Below are positions 25,118-33,901 of a stretch of 45,660 bases of DNA, in pieces. Made by a program: the position numbers and the translations under genes. Where the stretch lies: the NCBI GenBank assembly GCA_023382535.1, contig JAHDWA010000003.1:1-45660 (forward strand), written 5' to 3'. The notes beneath the pieces were generated by a model, which saw nothing but the letters and a program-made list of their open reading frames with translations, made no database searches and was not told where the DNA came from. The stretch comes from Anaerolineae bacterium (GTDB lineage: Bacteria > Chloroflexota > Anaerolineae > 4572-78 > J111). Within the stretch, counting starts at the first letter, position 1. The number at the start of each line of letters is the position of its first letter.

Positions 25118-26860
25118 CTATTCGTCTTCGTCGTAGTCTAGCCAGCCACCACCACGCCGGCTGGGCTTGCGGCGGCGCTCGGCCACAACTTCGCCCAGTT
25201 GTTCATCGTAAACCAGGCGGCGTTTTTTGGCGCGAGCTTTCTTCTTACCCTGCTCTTTCTCTGAGTCCTCACCCTCTTCATCTTCAGCCCATTCGTCGGC
25301 CACGGCTATTGGCTCCAGGGTAAGCGGTTCAGATTCAGCCAAAACTGCCTCAGCCTCGACCACAACCTCCTCCTCGGTTTCCGGAGTAGCTACGGCTTCA
25401 GGCTCAACCTCAACTTCAACGGTTGCTTCAGCTTCCGCCACCTCAGCCGCAATTTCTTCCGGCTCGACGGCTGGTTCAGCTTCCGGTTCTACTTCTGCCG
25501 GCGCTTCATCAATTGCGGCCGGCGCTTGACCGGTCAGGATAGCTTCAGCCTCAGCCAAAATGTCCCTGGTTCTGGCGGCTTGTTTGGCAGCTTCGGCCTC
25601 GGCCGCTTGCTTGGCCTTAAGTTCGCGGCGCATGGCCATTTCGGCCAGATTAACCGCCTCAATCGCCTGGCTCAGAACATTCAATTCGGCGTCAGAGTAC
25701 TCAACCGGCACTTTATCCTTATGAATAATGGAGGCCATGTTGAAAATTTCGGCCTTGCCAGCCAAGCGCTCCCGCAGGACTTTATCTTCTCTCAGCCTTT
25801 CCAGGGTTTCGGCAATGGCTTCGCTGGAGCTTTTGATGTCAATGCGCCAGCCGGTCAGCTTGGCAGCCAGGCGGGCATTTTGACCTTCTTTGCCAATAGC
25901 CAGCGAGAGCTGCTTATCCGGCACGACAACCACTGCTGTTTTGCCCTTTTCGTCGTTGAGCATAACATTCATAACCCGCGCAGGACTCAGCGCATTGGCG
26001 ATGAAAAAGGACAGATCAGGATTCCACTGGACGACGTCAATTTTTTCGCCGTTCAGCTCATTGACAATGCTTTGAATCCGGGTGCCCCGCATCCCCACGC
26101 ACGAACCGACCGGGTCAACCCCTTCCTGCAGAGCCGCCACGGCCACCTTGGAGCGATAGCCGGCCTCGCGGGCAATGGATTTAATTTCGACCGTGCCGTT
26201 ATAGATTTCCGGCACTTCTACTTCCAACAGGCGGCGCAGCATATTGCGGTGAGTGCGGGATACAATAATTTGAGGACCCCGGCTGGCCTTGGATACCGAG
26301 GCGACGTAAGCGCGCAACCGCTGGCCTTCGTTGTAGCGCTCGGTAGGAATCTGTTCGCTGCGCGGTAAGAAGGCCTCGACTTTGCCCAGGGAGAGCGTAA
26401 CCTGATGCGGATCAATTTTATGCACGGTGCCGTTAACAATTTCACCCTCGCGTTCGGCGTAGGTATTGTAAAGGGCGTCCCGCTCGGCTTCGCGGATGCG
26501 TTGTAAAATTACTTGTTTAGCGGTTTGCGCTGCAATTCGACCAAAATCACCGTCAGGGGTGCTGTCAATGGAAATCAACTCGCCTTCTTTAACCCGAGGG
26601 TTAATAGCCTTGGCCTCGCCAAGCGAAATTTCATTCCGTTCATCCTGGACGCTTTCAACCACCATCTTTTCAGTTAAGATAGCAACTTTCCCGGTTTTTG
26701 GTTCAATTTGAGCCGTGACAGAGTGATTGCCGCTAAAATTACGCTTGTAGGCAGAAATCAGCGCCACCTCAACCGCTTCCAACACAATATCAATAGGTAA
26801 CTGCCGCTCATGACACACCTGATTAATGGCGATCATCAGCTCTTTAAAATCTTTCTTCAC
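25118..26860 (-). CDS. nusA: Transcription termination/antitermination factor NusA with long acidic C-terminal extension (580 aa)
   Basis: The N-terminal RNA-polymerase-binding domain begins at residue 1; an S1 domain ([20 protein letters not shown]) and two KH domains follow ([20 protein letters not shown] and [20 protein letters not shown]). From about residue 440 a Glu/Ala/Val-rich low-complexity stretch of about 100 residues leads into a Lys/Arg-rich patch ([12 protein letters not shown]) and an acidic tip. The tail is not the repeat domain of E. coli NusA. NusA binds the elongating polymerase and nascent RNA and sets pausing and termination. It is the first gene of the operon; a strong promoter and a terminator-like hairpin precede it. 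No rimP gene is upstream. Confidence 0.95.
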   Translation of the reverse strand: MKKDFKELMIAINQVCHERQLPIDIVLEAVEVALISAYKRNFSGNHSVTAQIEPKTGKVAILTEKMVVESVQDERNEISLGEAKAINPRVKEGELISIDSTPDGDFGRIAAQTAKQVILQRIREAERDALYNTYAEREGEIVNGTVHKIDPHQVTLSLGKVEAFLPRSEQIPTERYNEGQRLRAYVASVSKASRGPQIIVSRTHRNMLRRLLEVEVPEIYNGTVEIKSIAREAGYRSKVAVAALQEGVDPVGSCVGMRGTRIQSIVNELNGEKIDVVQWNPDLSFFIANALSPARVMNVMLNDEKGKTAVVVVPDKQLSLAIGKEGQNARLAAKLTGWRIDIKSSSEAIAETLERLREDKVLRERLAGKAEIFNMASIIHKDKVPVEYSDAELNVLSQAIEAVNLAEMAMRRELKAKQAAEAEAAKQAARTRDILAEAEAILTGQAPAAIDEAPAEVEPEAEPAVEPEEIAAEVAEAEATVEVEVEPEAVATPETEEEVVVEAEAVLAESEPLTLEPIAVADEWAEDEEGEDSEKEQGKKKARAKKRRLVYDEQLGEVVAERRRKPSRRGGGWLDYDEDE

Positions 26861-26906
26861 TGCTACTTCAGCCTCCTGACTCAGGCAGGTAAAAATTTTA
26901 CAACAT

Positions 26907-26934
26907 AAAGAAAAAGTGGGGAGTCCCCACTTTT
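26907..26934 (-). terminator. Terminator-like hairpin in the nusA leader (possible attenuator)
   Basis: On the minus strand AAAAGTGGGG pairs perfectly with CCCCACTTTT around a 3-base loop, followed by TTTTTCTTT. It lies between the promoter (26966-26994) and the nusA start (26860). An intrinsic terminator in that place would make expression of the whole operon depend on read-through, fitting NusA autoregulation (inference). Confidence 0.65.
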
Positions 26935-26965
26935 CTGGTCACAACTTTTCCCTTAGACGGTGGGG

Positions 26966-26994
26966 ATTATACCACGAACCTTTTCCAGTGGCAA
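26966..26994 (-). promoter_or_regulatory. Promoter of the nusA-ribF operon
   Basis: Minus strand: TTGCCA (26989-26994), 17-base spacer, TATAAT (26966-26971) with an upstream TGG making an extended -10. The start is near 26959, giving a leader of about 100 bases. Confidence 0.8.
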
Positions 26995-27104
26995 GTGAGA
27001 TGAAAGGAAAAAGGGAGGGATTTAAGTAACTGGGACAACGTGGTAAGTGCTTAAAAATGGAGGGCTGGAAGGCTGGAGGATTAGCCATCGTTCATTCCTC
27101 CTGC

Positions 27105-27842
27105 CTACTCAACTCGCCGGTACAAGATAAAGTACCAGGATGGGCTGGCGGTGTCAAATGGAAATTCAATGAGCGGCGCAACCGGCTGGCCGGCCTCGTC
27201 TACAAGTTGTAACGTCCACGTCCCCGTCGGCGAGTTGGGGGCCTCGTATTTCAGGTTGCCGCCTTTGTACTGCCTGGCCCCACTGTTAACGGTCCAATCA
27301 TTGGCGCTGACCTGGCTGTCTACCTGCAAGCCACTGCTGTGGCGTCCCAGCAGCCGATAGCCGCTCAAGGGCTGGTTGTCTTTATCGGTAATAGCGACAT
27401 AAATATCAAAGTTGAGATGGTTGGTTTCGTGTCCCTCGGTTTCCAGCACCACAAAGGGAAAACTGGGCGCGGGGGTTGGCGTGTCGCTGGGAATGGGGGT
27501 GGGTGTAGGTGGGGGTGGAGGTGGGGTTGGGGTAGCCGGGGGGGAAGTAGGGGTGAAACTTGGCGTCAGCGTTGGGACAAGGGTAGCGGTAGCGGTAGGC
27601 AAAGACGTAGGCGTTTCGGTTGGAATGGGGGTGAAGGTCAGGCTGGGGGATGGCGTCGGGCTGGGCAGGGCCGCCAGTTTGCGGGTGGGAGTTGCCGTTG
27701 GCGTGGCTGTCACTTCAATTCCGTTCATAGCCAGCCAGAGGGTCAGGCCGGAGCCGAGAGCGGTAAAGGCGACCAACACACACGCGCCAGCCAGCAAAAG
27801 GATGACCAGGACGATGATCCAGGTAGAATTTTTGCGCTTCAA
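27105..27842 (-). CDS. Membrane-anchored protein with Pro/Thr-rich stalk and small extracytoplasmic domain (245 aa)
   Basis: An N-terminal transmembrane helix (about 8-38, IIVLVILLLAGACVLVAFTA) is followed by a Pro/Thr/Ser-rich stalk (about 45-130) built from TPTPS-like units, then a domain of about 110 residues with beta-strand character (VVLETEGHETNHLNFDIYVA and GTWTLQLVDEAGQPVAPLIE). The last part resembles the accessory beta-sandwich domains of surface proteins, but I recognise no family. The frame opens with TTG at 27842. A promoter at 27878-27907 faces it. Its function is unknown; an exposed binding domain on a flexible stalk is a fair guess. Confidence 0.75.
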   Translation of the reverse strand: MKRKNSTWIIVLVILLLAGACVLVAFTALGSGLTLWLAMNGIEVTATPTATPTRKLAALPSPTPSPSLTFTPIPTETPTSLPTATATLVPTLTPSFTPTSPPATPTPPPPPPTPTPIPSDTPTPAPSFPFVVLETEGHETNHLNFDIYVAITDKDNQPLSGYRLLGRHSSGLQVDSQVSANDWTVNSGARQYKGGNLKYEAPNSPTGTWTLQLVDEAGQPVAPLIEFPFDTASPSWYFILYRRVE

Positions 27843-27877
27843 GATAAATACGTCTTTCCATGGGATAGATTGGAGCC

Positions 27878-27907
27878 ATTATACTATAGGCTTTTCGCCT
27901 GAGCCAA
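27878..27907 (-). promoter_or_regulatory. Promoter for the Pro/Thr-stalk gene
   Basis: Minus strand: TTGGCT (27902-27907), 18-base spacer, TATAAT (27878-27883). The predicted start is about 30 bases before the start codon at 27842. Confidence 0.6.
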
Positions 27908-27951
27908 CCCTTCTTTTTCTTTCTATACCTCGCAAAATAGATTGAATCGGG

Positions 27952-27981
27952 TTGGCCTAAACCCTGGCAGCGTGTTATAAT
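27952..27981 (+). promoter_or_regulatory. Promoter for the 28051 gene
   Basis: TTGGCC (27952-27957), 18-base spacer, TATAAT (27976-27981) with TGT directly before it (extended -10). The leader to the start codon at 28051 is about 63 bases. Confidence 0.65.
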
Positions 27982-28050
27982 GAGGACGCATCTTAACTGG
28001 AAAGCTGTTTATCCTGCCCAGTACTCATCGTTGAGCGATAAAGGGTTGGT

Positions 28051-28374
28051 ATGGAAGTTAAATTACTGCTTGTTTACGATATTAAACCGCATCGAGAAGC
28101 CGAATATTATCGCTACGTGCTGGGTGAATTTTTACCCACCCTGCAAAATATGGGCCTGGTTATGGTAGAAGGCTGGCACACAGCCTACGGCGACTACCCT
28201 ATGCGCCTGATTGCCTTTCGGGCGCAGGATGAAAGCATGATGCACAAGCTGCTGCACAGCGACGAATGGCGCGCCGCCAAGGAAAAACTGCTCAAATTGG
28301 TGCGTGATTATGAAGAGCGGGTAGTCGTTGCCAGAAACCCTTTTCAATTCTTTGTCCCCGGTAGCAAACGCTGA
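28051..28374 (+). CDS. Hypothetical small cytoplasmic protein, dimeric alpha/beta-barrel-like (107 aa)
   Basis: The sequence alternates predicted strands and helices: VKLLLVYDIKP, then EAEYYRYVLGEFLPTLQNMG, then LVMVEGWHTAYGDYPMRLIA, then DESMMHKLLHSDEWRAAKEK, then LVRDYEERVVVAR. This strand-helix-strand order and size resemble ferredoxin-like dimeric barrel proteins (NIPSNAP or antibiotic-biosynthesis-monooxygenase type), but no catalytic residue can be named. It stands alone, with its own promoter and a strong terminator at 28465. The start codon has no strong ribosome site. Its function is unknown. Confidence 0.7.
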   Translation: MEVKLLLVYDIKPHREAEYYRYVLGEFLPTLQNMGLVMVEGWHTAYGDYPMRLIAFRAQDESMMHKLLHSDEWRAAKEKLLKLVRDYEERVVVARNPFQFFVPGSKR

Positions 28375-28464
28375 GATTTATTGGACGCGGATCGAACGGA
28401 TTGTAAGGGTTAAAATTCATCAGACTCCCATTGATCCGGGTTAGCCGTACTCTCTTTTTAACAA

Positions 28465-28493
28465 AAAACGCTTCGCCAAGTGCGAAGCGTTTT
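28465..28493. terminator. Bidirectional terminator between convergent genes
   Basis: AAAACGCTTCGC (28465-28476) and GCGAAGCGTTTT (28482-28493) pair perfectly around five bases; both strands end in a T tract. It serves the 28051 gene and the exporter operon ending at 28510. The bases 28375-28440 before it contain a GGACGCGGATCGAACGGAT word that looks like a dispersed repeat remnant. Confidence 0.8.
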
Positions 28494-28509
28494 CTTTTGG
28501 CTGCTGGTC

Positions 28510-30186
28510 TTAGTGCAGTGACACAAAGGCAGGGCTGTGGGTGATCCAGCCGGTCTGCTCGCCCGCCGGAAGTTGGATGTGCAGCCAGCCGCTCTGGGCA
28601 TCAATTTCAAGCACGGGTACGACCGTACCCTGGGCCAGATGAGCCACCACCGGATAGTCAACCCCCGGCCCGCTGCGTACGTTTAAGCCCCAGGTGATAA
28701 TTTCGACCTGGGGAACGCGGGTCGCGGTGGGGGAGGGTTGGAGGGTTGGAGGAGTGGAAGGTTGGACAGTTGGCGTTGGGGAGGGTTGGAGGAGTGGAGG
28801 AGTGGCAGGTTGCCCAGAGAGGGCCTCTGGCTCGACAGTTGGCGTGAGCGCAGGTGAGGAAGTTGGAGAGCTGCTGTTATCCCCTTGTTCATTTTCCCCT
28901 GCTTCTATCTTCGCCTCTTTGTCTCTTTCATCCGACCACTCGCCTAGTTCTGCGTCAGCGGGCATGCCGGGTTTCAAACGATGGTCAGGGTTGTCCAGGG
29001 CAATTTTGATCCCAAAAACCAGGTTAACTCGTTCTTCTTTGGTTTGGACATTGCGCGGTGTGAATTCGGCCTCGTGATTGATGAAACTGACCGTTCCGTC
29101 GAAAACCTCACCGGGGTAGGCGTCTACGTAAACCTGGGCCGGCTGGCCAATTTTCACCCGTCCAATCAGTGTTTCGGGAATGTAAACGGTCAGATCAACG
29201 GTCTCAATGTCGCTGAGTTCGAGCAGAACAGCGCCGGGTGCGGCCAACTCGCCGGGCTGGACCAATCTGTGGCTGATCAGACCGGCGCGGGGAGCGGTTA
29301 GGGTCAGCTTGTCGAGCTGCACCTTCACCTGGGTCAGAGCCGCTTCGGCTTCGGCTACCTGCGCCTGGGCTACGGCTATATCCTCTGCGGTCGGGTTAGC
29401 TTTGACCGCTGTCAGATTGGCTTCGGCCACCCAAACGGCGGCTTCGGCTTGTTGATAGACGGTTTTGGCGGCGTTGACCTGGCTGATGAGCTCCAAAGGT
29501 TTAGCCCGCAGATGCTGCAACAACTCAACCTGCTGTTTGGCTCCCGTCAGCCCGACTTCGGCAATCTGGAGGCCCACCTGGGCAGCTTTGAGCTGATTTT
29601 GAGCCACCTCATTTTGAACCAGCGCGGCGTGGCTGCTCTGGTTGCGGCTGGCCGCTTCGGCTTGAATCTCCATACGTTTCAGGTTGATCTGGGCCTGTTC
29701 CAGATTGGTCTGGGCCTTGGTCACGCGGGCCTGGGCCTGATCAATCTGGGCCTGCAATTCGTGCGGATTGTTCACCAAAAGCTGGGCTGTCTGCCAGGTG
29801 ATTTTGGCCCCATCGCGGAGCACTTTAGTCTGGGCCAGTCGAGCTTCCGCGGCTGCAATGTCTTCGGGCCGGGGAGGGGCGCTGGCGGCAGTTAAGCCGG
29901 CCTGGGCCGTCTCCAGGGCAGCTTCCAGTTGGGCCTGCTGCGCCAGCAAGGCGGACTGGTCTATTTCAACCAGCACCTGCCCGGCAACGACTTCATCGCC
30001 TTCATCGGCTTTGACGGCAATGATTCGCCCGCCGATTTCGGTGGTGATGGCCACAATGTCGGCCTCAATCGCGCCGGAGCCAACCAAGGCTGTGGAGGCG
30101 GAGGCGTCCACACGGGGTTGGTTGTACCACCAGTATACGCCGCCGATAAGGGCAATCAGGATGATGATTGGAATAATGCGTTTCAT
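28510..30186 (-). CDS. HlyD-family membrane-fusion protein with C-terminal SH3b domain (558 aa)
   Basis: An N-terminal transmembrane helix (IIPIIILIALIGGVYWW) leads to a biotinyl-lipoyl-like strand (DEVVAGQVLVEIDQSALLAQ), a long Ala/Gln-rich coiled-coil hairpin (about 80-290), and a beta-barrel part (IGQPAQVYVDAYPGEVFDG to LKPGMPADAEL). After that, a Pro/Thr/Ser linker (about 430-500) joins an SH3b domain (EIITWGLNVRSGPGVDYPVV, then GWLHIQLPAGEQTGWI). The adaptor part links ABC exporters to the outside; SH3b domains often bind cell-wall peptides, so this copy may anchor the complex to the envelope (inference). It is the last gene of the exporter operon and a paralogue of the next gene upstream. 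Confidence 0.9.
   Translation of the reverse strand: MKRIIPIIILIALIGGVYWWYNQPRVDASASTALVGSGAIEADIVAITTEIGGRIIAVKADEGDEVVAGQVLVEIDQSALLAQQAQLEAALETAQAGLTAASAPPRPEDIAAAEARLAQTKVLRDGAKITWQTAQLLVNNPHELQAQIDQAQARVTKAQTNLEQAQINLKRMEIQAEAASRNQSSHAALVQNEVAQNQLKAAQVGLQIAEVGLTGAKQQVELLQHLRAKPLELISQVNAAKTVYQQAEAAVWVAEANLTAVKANPTAEDIAVAQAQVAEAEAALTQVKVQLDKLTLTAPRAGLISHRLVQPGELAAPGAVLLELSDIETVDLTVYIPETLIGRVKIGQPAQVYVDAYPGEVFDGTVSFINHEAEFTPRNVQTKEERVNLVFGIKIALDNPDHRLKPGMPADAELGEWSDERDKEAKIEAGENEQGDNSSSPTSSPALTPTVEPEALSGQPATPPLLQPSPTPTVQPSTPPTLQPSPTATRVPQVEIITWGLNVRSGPGVDYPVVAHLAQGTVVPVLEIDAQSGWLHIQLPAGEQTGWITHSPAFVSLH
28720..28820. repeat. GGAGGGTTGG-type simple repeat inside the HlyD-SH3b linker
   Basis: Units such as GGAGGGTTGG, GGAGGAGTGG and GAAGGTTGG iterate on the plus strand, encoding the Pro/Thr/Leu-rich linker on the minus strand. 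A similar stretch (GGGCTGGAAGGCTGG) lies intergenic near 27062. The reading frame is kept. Confidence 0.6.
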
Positions 30187-30262
30187 AGTTTACCTCGTTC
30201 AGTCAGGGAGTAAGGGGTAAGAGGAAGCGGCTCCCTGCGTTTCGTTCTTTTTACTCCAAACC

Positions 30263-31723
30263 TTATAACTGCGGGCCTTCGGCCAGGATGGCGTCGGCGG
30301 GCATGCCGGGTTTGAGCCGCTGGTCAGGGTTATCCAGCTTGATTTTGACGGCAAAAACCGTGTTGACCCGTTCTTCTTTGGACTGAATATTCTTCGGCGT
30401 AAATTCGGCTTTGTCGCTGATAAAGATGACGTAGCCGGTAAACGGCTCACCCGGAAAAGCATCAACATAGACCTGCACAGTTTGGCCAATAGCTACCTCT
30501 CCAACCCTTGTCTCGGCAATGTAGACCGTCAGGGTCAGGTTGCTCAGATCGGCCAGGGTCAGCAGGGTAACGCCTGGATTGGCCATTTCGCCCTCGTGGG
30601 CCGGCTGCTCCACCACCCAGGCCGTCAAAGGAGCGATCAGGGTATGCTGGTCACGCTGAACCTGGAGCGCAGCCAGGCTGGCTTCGGCCTGTTTTACCTG
30701 GGCCTGAGCCAGGGCAATCTGCTCGGTCCGCGCGCCGGCTTTGAGGATGTTTACCTGGGCTTTGGCTACCCCAACCTGGGCTGAAGCACTCTGGTAGGCC
30801 GCCTCGGCCTGGGCCACTTTGATTTGGGCTACCTGCGGATCGTGGCGGAGGGTCAGCAGATCGTTGAGGGCGGTCTCAGCATTGGCGCGATCGGCCTGGG
30901 CGCTGTTCAAGTCTACCCAGCGCTGCCATTCGTCGGCGCTGGCCAGATTCCAATTGGTCCAGGCCTGGCGTTTGGTCCCTTCTGGAAAGTCCACATGAGC
31001 GCGGATGTCATCTCCGGGCGCGGCCCCCTCCAGATCTTCAAGCAGTTCCACATTGCTCGGTATTTTCATATCGCGCACATCGTGAGGCAGTTCGATATGA
31101 ATATTGGCGCCTTCCTCGATGGTTCTGACTTGCTGTTCCTGCAAGGTATTCAGGGCCACGGCCGCATCTTTGAAGGGAATGGCATACTCGACCCGCAACT
31201 CGGCCAATTTCAAGTTGGTGCGAGCGGCGTCAATTTGAATGTCCAGCTCCTGCGGATTATCGCGCAGGGTCATGGCGTCCTGCCACAAGGTGCGAGCAGC
31301 TTCAGCTTCGGCCTCGGCCTTCCTCACCGCCGCTTCAGCCTTGGCGATTTCTTCGGGCCGGACCCCCGCCTCGATCTTAGCCAGTTGCGCTTTGGCTGTC
31401 CCGATTTTGGCCTGAGCTTGCTGTACCTGGGCATCCAACAAAGCGGTATCTAGCTCAACCAAAACCTGCCCCGCCTTGACAAAATCACCCTCAGCGACGG
31501 CAATCCGGGTGATGCGCCCCTTGATCTCCGCCGCCACGCTGATTTCTTCGGCCTCGATAAAGCCAGAGACGCTGGCGTCGTCCGCATTCGCCTGACTCGT
31601 CAGGCCAAGTTGGTATTGAACCCGGCTCAGTTGGTCAGGATGCTGGCTATAATACCAGTAACCGACCCCCACCGCGCTGAGAATTATGAGAATAACGATG
31701 AGACGAATGATTTTGTGTTTCAT
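30263..31723 (-). CDS. HlyD-family membrane-fusion protein (486 aa)
   Basis: An N-terminal helix (IIRLIVILIILSAVGVGYWY) anchors the protein. A lipoyl-like half (GDFVKAGQVLVELDTALLDA), an Ala/Glu coiled coil and a beta-barrel half (GQTVQVYVDAFPGEPFTGYV, then RLKPGMPADAIL) follow. An insert of about 70 residues with DVRDMKIPSNVELLEDLEG and RQAWTNWNLASADEWQRWV sits between the coiled-coil arms and is not typical. The end is closely similar to the downstream SH3b copy (EFTPKNIQSKEERVN versus EFTPRNVQTKEERVN), so the two arose by tandem duplication. It acts as the periplasmic/extracytoplasmic adaptor of the ABC exporter. Confidence 0.92.
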   Translation of the reverse strand: MKHKIIRLIVILIILSAVGVGYWYYSQHPDQLSRVQYQLGLTSQANADDASVSGFIEAEEISVAAEIKGRITRIAVAEGDFVKAGQVLVELDTALLDAQVQQAQAKIGTAKAQLAKIEAGVRPEEIAKAEAAVRKAEAEAEAARTLWQDAMTLRDNPQELDIQIDAARTNLKLAELRVEYAIPFKDAAVALNTLQEQQVRTIEEGANIHIELPHDVRDMKIPSNVELLEDLEGAAPGDDIRAHVDFPEGTKRQAWTNWNLASADEWQRWVDLNSAQADRANAETALNDLLTLRHDPQVAQIKVAQAEAAYQSASAQVGVAKAQVNILKAGARTEQIALAQAQVKQAEASLAALQVQRDQHTLIAPLTAWVVEQPAHEGEMANPGVTLLTLADLSNLTLTVYIAETRVGEVAIGQTVQVYVDAFPGEPFTGYVIFISDKAEFTPKNIQSKEERVNTVFAVKIKLDNPDQRLKPGMPADAILAEGPQL

Positions 31724-31827
31724 AACAACTTACCTCCAAGACAAGGTGCAGGTAGCAGGGTAGCAAGTAGCATTCCCGTACTTGTCAGCTTTTACTTTGC
31801 TATTTTCTATCTTCTATCCACTCTCTT

Positions 31828-32793
31828 CTATCTTCCGATGACCTTCTCCGCTTCACGGGCGCTGGAGATGAAGACATCTTCCAGCGATGGAGCGATACGC
31901 TCTACCGAATTGACCTGGAGCCCATGCCCGGTTAAGGTTTTTTTGATGAAAGGCAGGTGTTCCGGCAAATTATCCGTGACCACGTGGATGAGCGAGCCGT
32001 ATAAGGCCACCTCTTCGAACATGTCAAGATCACGCAAAAGCTGGATGGCCCGGGCGGCATCGTCGCAGTCAATTTCGATGACGTCGCCGCGCATTTTGGT
32101 CACTTTAATTTCTTCGGGAGAGCCTTTGGCGACCAGCCTGCCCCGCTGGATAAAGACCAGGTCCTGGCAATGCTCGGCTTCGTCCATGTAATGGGTCGTG
32201 ACCAGGATGGTCGTGCCGACTTCGGCCAGTTCGTAAATCAATTCCCAGAAAGCCCGGCGCGAGATGGGATCAACTCCGGCAGTCGGTTCATCTAAAAAGA
32301 GCGCCTCCGGTTCGTGGATGATGGCCGCGCCCAGGGCCAGCCGCTGCTTCCAGCCCCCCGACAGGTTGCGGGTCAGCTCTCGCTCCCGCCCCACCAGGCC
32401 GGCCATTTTCAGAATGTAATCCTTACGTTCTTTTAACTTGCGCCCGCGCACGCCATAAACGCCCCCGTAAAAATTTAAGTTCTCTTCCACGGTCAGGTCG
32501 TTGTACAGGCTAAATTTCTGGCTCATGTAGCCGATCCGTTTGCGCATAGCTTCTGCTTCTTTGATCACATCAAAGCCGACCACTCTGGCTGTGCCGCTGG
32601 TCGGCGCCAGCAGGCCCAGCAGCATCCTGATGGTGGTAGTTTTGCCCGCGCCGTTCGGCCCCAAAAAGCCGAAGATTTCGCCCCGCCGGACTTCAAAGTT
32701 GACGTTGTTGACGGCGACAAAATCGCCAAATTTTTTGGTTAAGCCCAGCACTTCGATGGCGAGGCTGTTCTGATTACCGTTCTGTTCAGTCAT
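31828..32793 (-). CDS. ABC-2-type exporter ATP-binding protein (321 aa)
   Basis: Walker A GFLGPNGAGKTTTIRML, signature LSGGWKQRLALGAA, Walker B ALFLDEPTAGVDP and the switch His in TTILVTTHYMDEAE. It belongs to the drug/Na+/gliding-type exporter ATPases (CcmA-like, YbhF-type). It powers export through the two ABC-2 permeases encoded upstream. It lies between the second ATPase and the HlyD gene on the same strand. Low-complexity sequence fills the 104 bases after it. Confidence 0.95.
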   Translation of the reverse strand: MTEQNGNQNSLAIEVLGLTKKFGDFVAVNNVNFEVRRGEIFGFLGPNGAGKTTTIRMLLGLLAPTSGTARVVGFDVIKEAEAMRKRIGYMSQKFSLYNDLTVEENLNFYGGVYGVRGRKLKERKDYILKMAGLVGRERELTRNLSGGWKQRLALGAAIIHEPEALFLDEPTAGVDPISRRAFWELIYELAEVGTTILVTTHYMDEAEHCQDLVFIQRGRLVAKGSPEEIKVTKMRGDVIEIDCDDAARAIQLLRDLDMFEEVALYGSLIHVVTDNLPEHLPFIKKTLTGHGLQVNSVERIAPSLEDVFISSAREAEKVIGR

Positions 32794-32861
32794 AACTTTT
32801 ACCTGTAAAATCCGTCTTACATATTGCGTAAGCTAACGGAAGTCGCAGCACGCAACACGCC

Positions 32862-33827
32862 TCACGCCTTTTCCAGCTTCCCAATCAGCGAGATAAACGC
32901 CTCTTCCATTCTCGGCGCCGTCTGGCGGAAGTTGGCCATGCTAATTTGCTCAGCGGCGAGGGCGGCTTCGAGTTGAGAGCGGCGCTGTTCGATGTTATCT
33001 ACAAAGATGTGCATCAGGTCGCCGTATGTTTGTACTTCTAACACGCCGGCCTGCCGGCTCAGGATTTGATGGGCCTGGCGCAGCAGTCCGACCCCAAACA
33101 AACGGGTTGACTCCGGTTTAAATTCCATCAACTCGCCGGGAATCAAGGCTTTGATCTCCTGCGGCGTCCCGTGCTCGATCAGCCGGCCGTTGTACATCAG
33201 TCCCACCCGGCTGCAGCGCTCGGCTTCGTCCATGTAGGGCGTGCTGACCAGAATTGTTGTTCCGTCCACGTGCAGCCCGGTCAAGATGTCCCAGAATTCC
33301 CGCCGGGAGACCGGGTCCACGCCGGTCGTCGGCTCATCCAGGTAAAGAATGGCCGGGGCGTGGATGAGGGCGCAGGCCAGGCCCAATTTTTTCTTCATCC
33401 CGCCGGAGAGACGCCCGGCCGGCCGGTGGGTGAACTCGGTCAGGCGGGCGAAGTTGAGCAGCCGCTCGATGCGCTCCCGGCGCACCTGGCCCCGCACCCC
33501 AAACACATCGGCAAAAAAGTTGAGATTTTCCAGCACCGTCAAATCGCCGTACAGGGCAAACTGCTGGGCCATGTAGCCAATGTGTGCCTTGATTCGCTCC
33601 GCCTCTTGGCGCAGATTGAACCCGGCGATGGTCGCGTTGCCGCTGGTCGGATCCATAATGCCGGCCAGCATACGGATGGCAGTGGTTTTGCCCGCGCCGT
33701 CCGGCCCCACCAGGCCGAAGATTTCATTTTGTTTAACTTCCAGGTCTAACTCGTTCACTGCCAAAATCTGATGAAAGTGCTTGGTAAGTTTTTCCGTTTT
33801 GATAATGAGATCGTTGCTGCTATTCAT
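32862..33827 (-). CDS. ABC-2-type exporter ATP-binding protein (321 aa), paralogue of the next
   Basis: Walker A GLVGPDGAGKTTAIRML, signature LSGGMKKKLGLACALI, Walker B AILYLDEPTTGVDP. In the switch position it reads TTILVSTPYMDEAE, so the usual switch His of the H-loop is a Pro here, unlike the neighbouring copy (TTHYMDEAE). This may make it a degenerate half of a heterodimer. The ATG at 33827 is used because AGGAGAT is six bases before it; the longer frame to 33866 has no ribosome site. The intergenic word TATTGCGTA and CACGCAACACG sit just after it (32822-32867). Confidence 0.93.
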   Translation of the reverse strand: MNSSNDLIIKTEKLTKHFHQILAVNELDLEVKQNEIFGLVGPDGAGKTTAIRMLAGIMDPTSGNATIAGFNLRQEAERIKAHIGYMAQQFALYGDLTVLENLNFFADVFGVRGQVRRERIERLLNFARLTEFTHRPAGRLSGGMKKKLGLACALIHAPAILYLDEPTTGVDPVSRREFWDILTGLHVDGTTILVSTPYMDEAERCSRVGLMYNGRLIEHGTPQEIKALIPGELMEFKPESTRLFGVGLLRQAHQILSRQAGVLEVQTYGDLMHIFVDNIEQRRSQLEAALAAEQISMANFRQTAPRMEEAFISLIGKLEKA

Positions 33828-33901
33828 CCCAATCTCCTGCAACTGGAACCGCCGACCCCTACCCAACCCTCCCCCTTGTAGGGGGAGGGCCAGGGAGGGA
33901 G

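Noticed and set aside
25526..26368. 280-aa plus-strand frame opposite nusA
   Set aside because: Shadow of nusA; the nusA protein has S1 and KH motifs in its own frame.
30824..31453. 209-aa plus-strand frame opposite the HlyD gene
   Set aside because: Antisense shadow produced by the Ala/Gln-rich coiled-coil codons.
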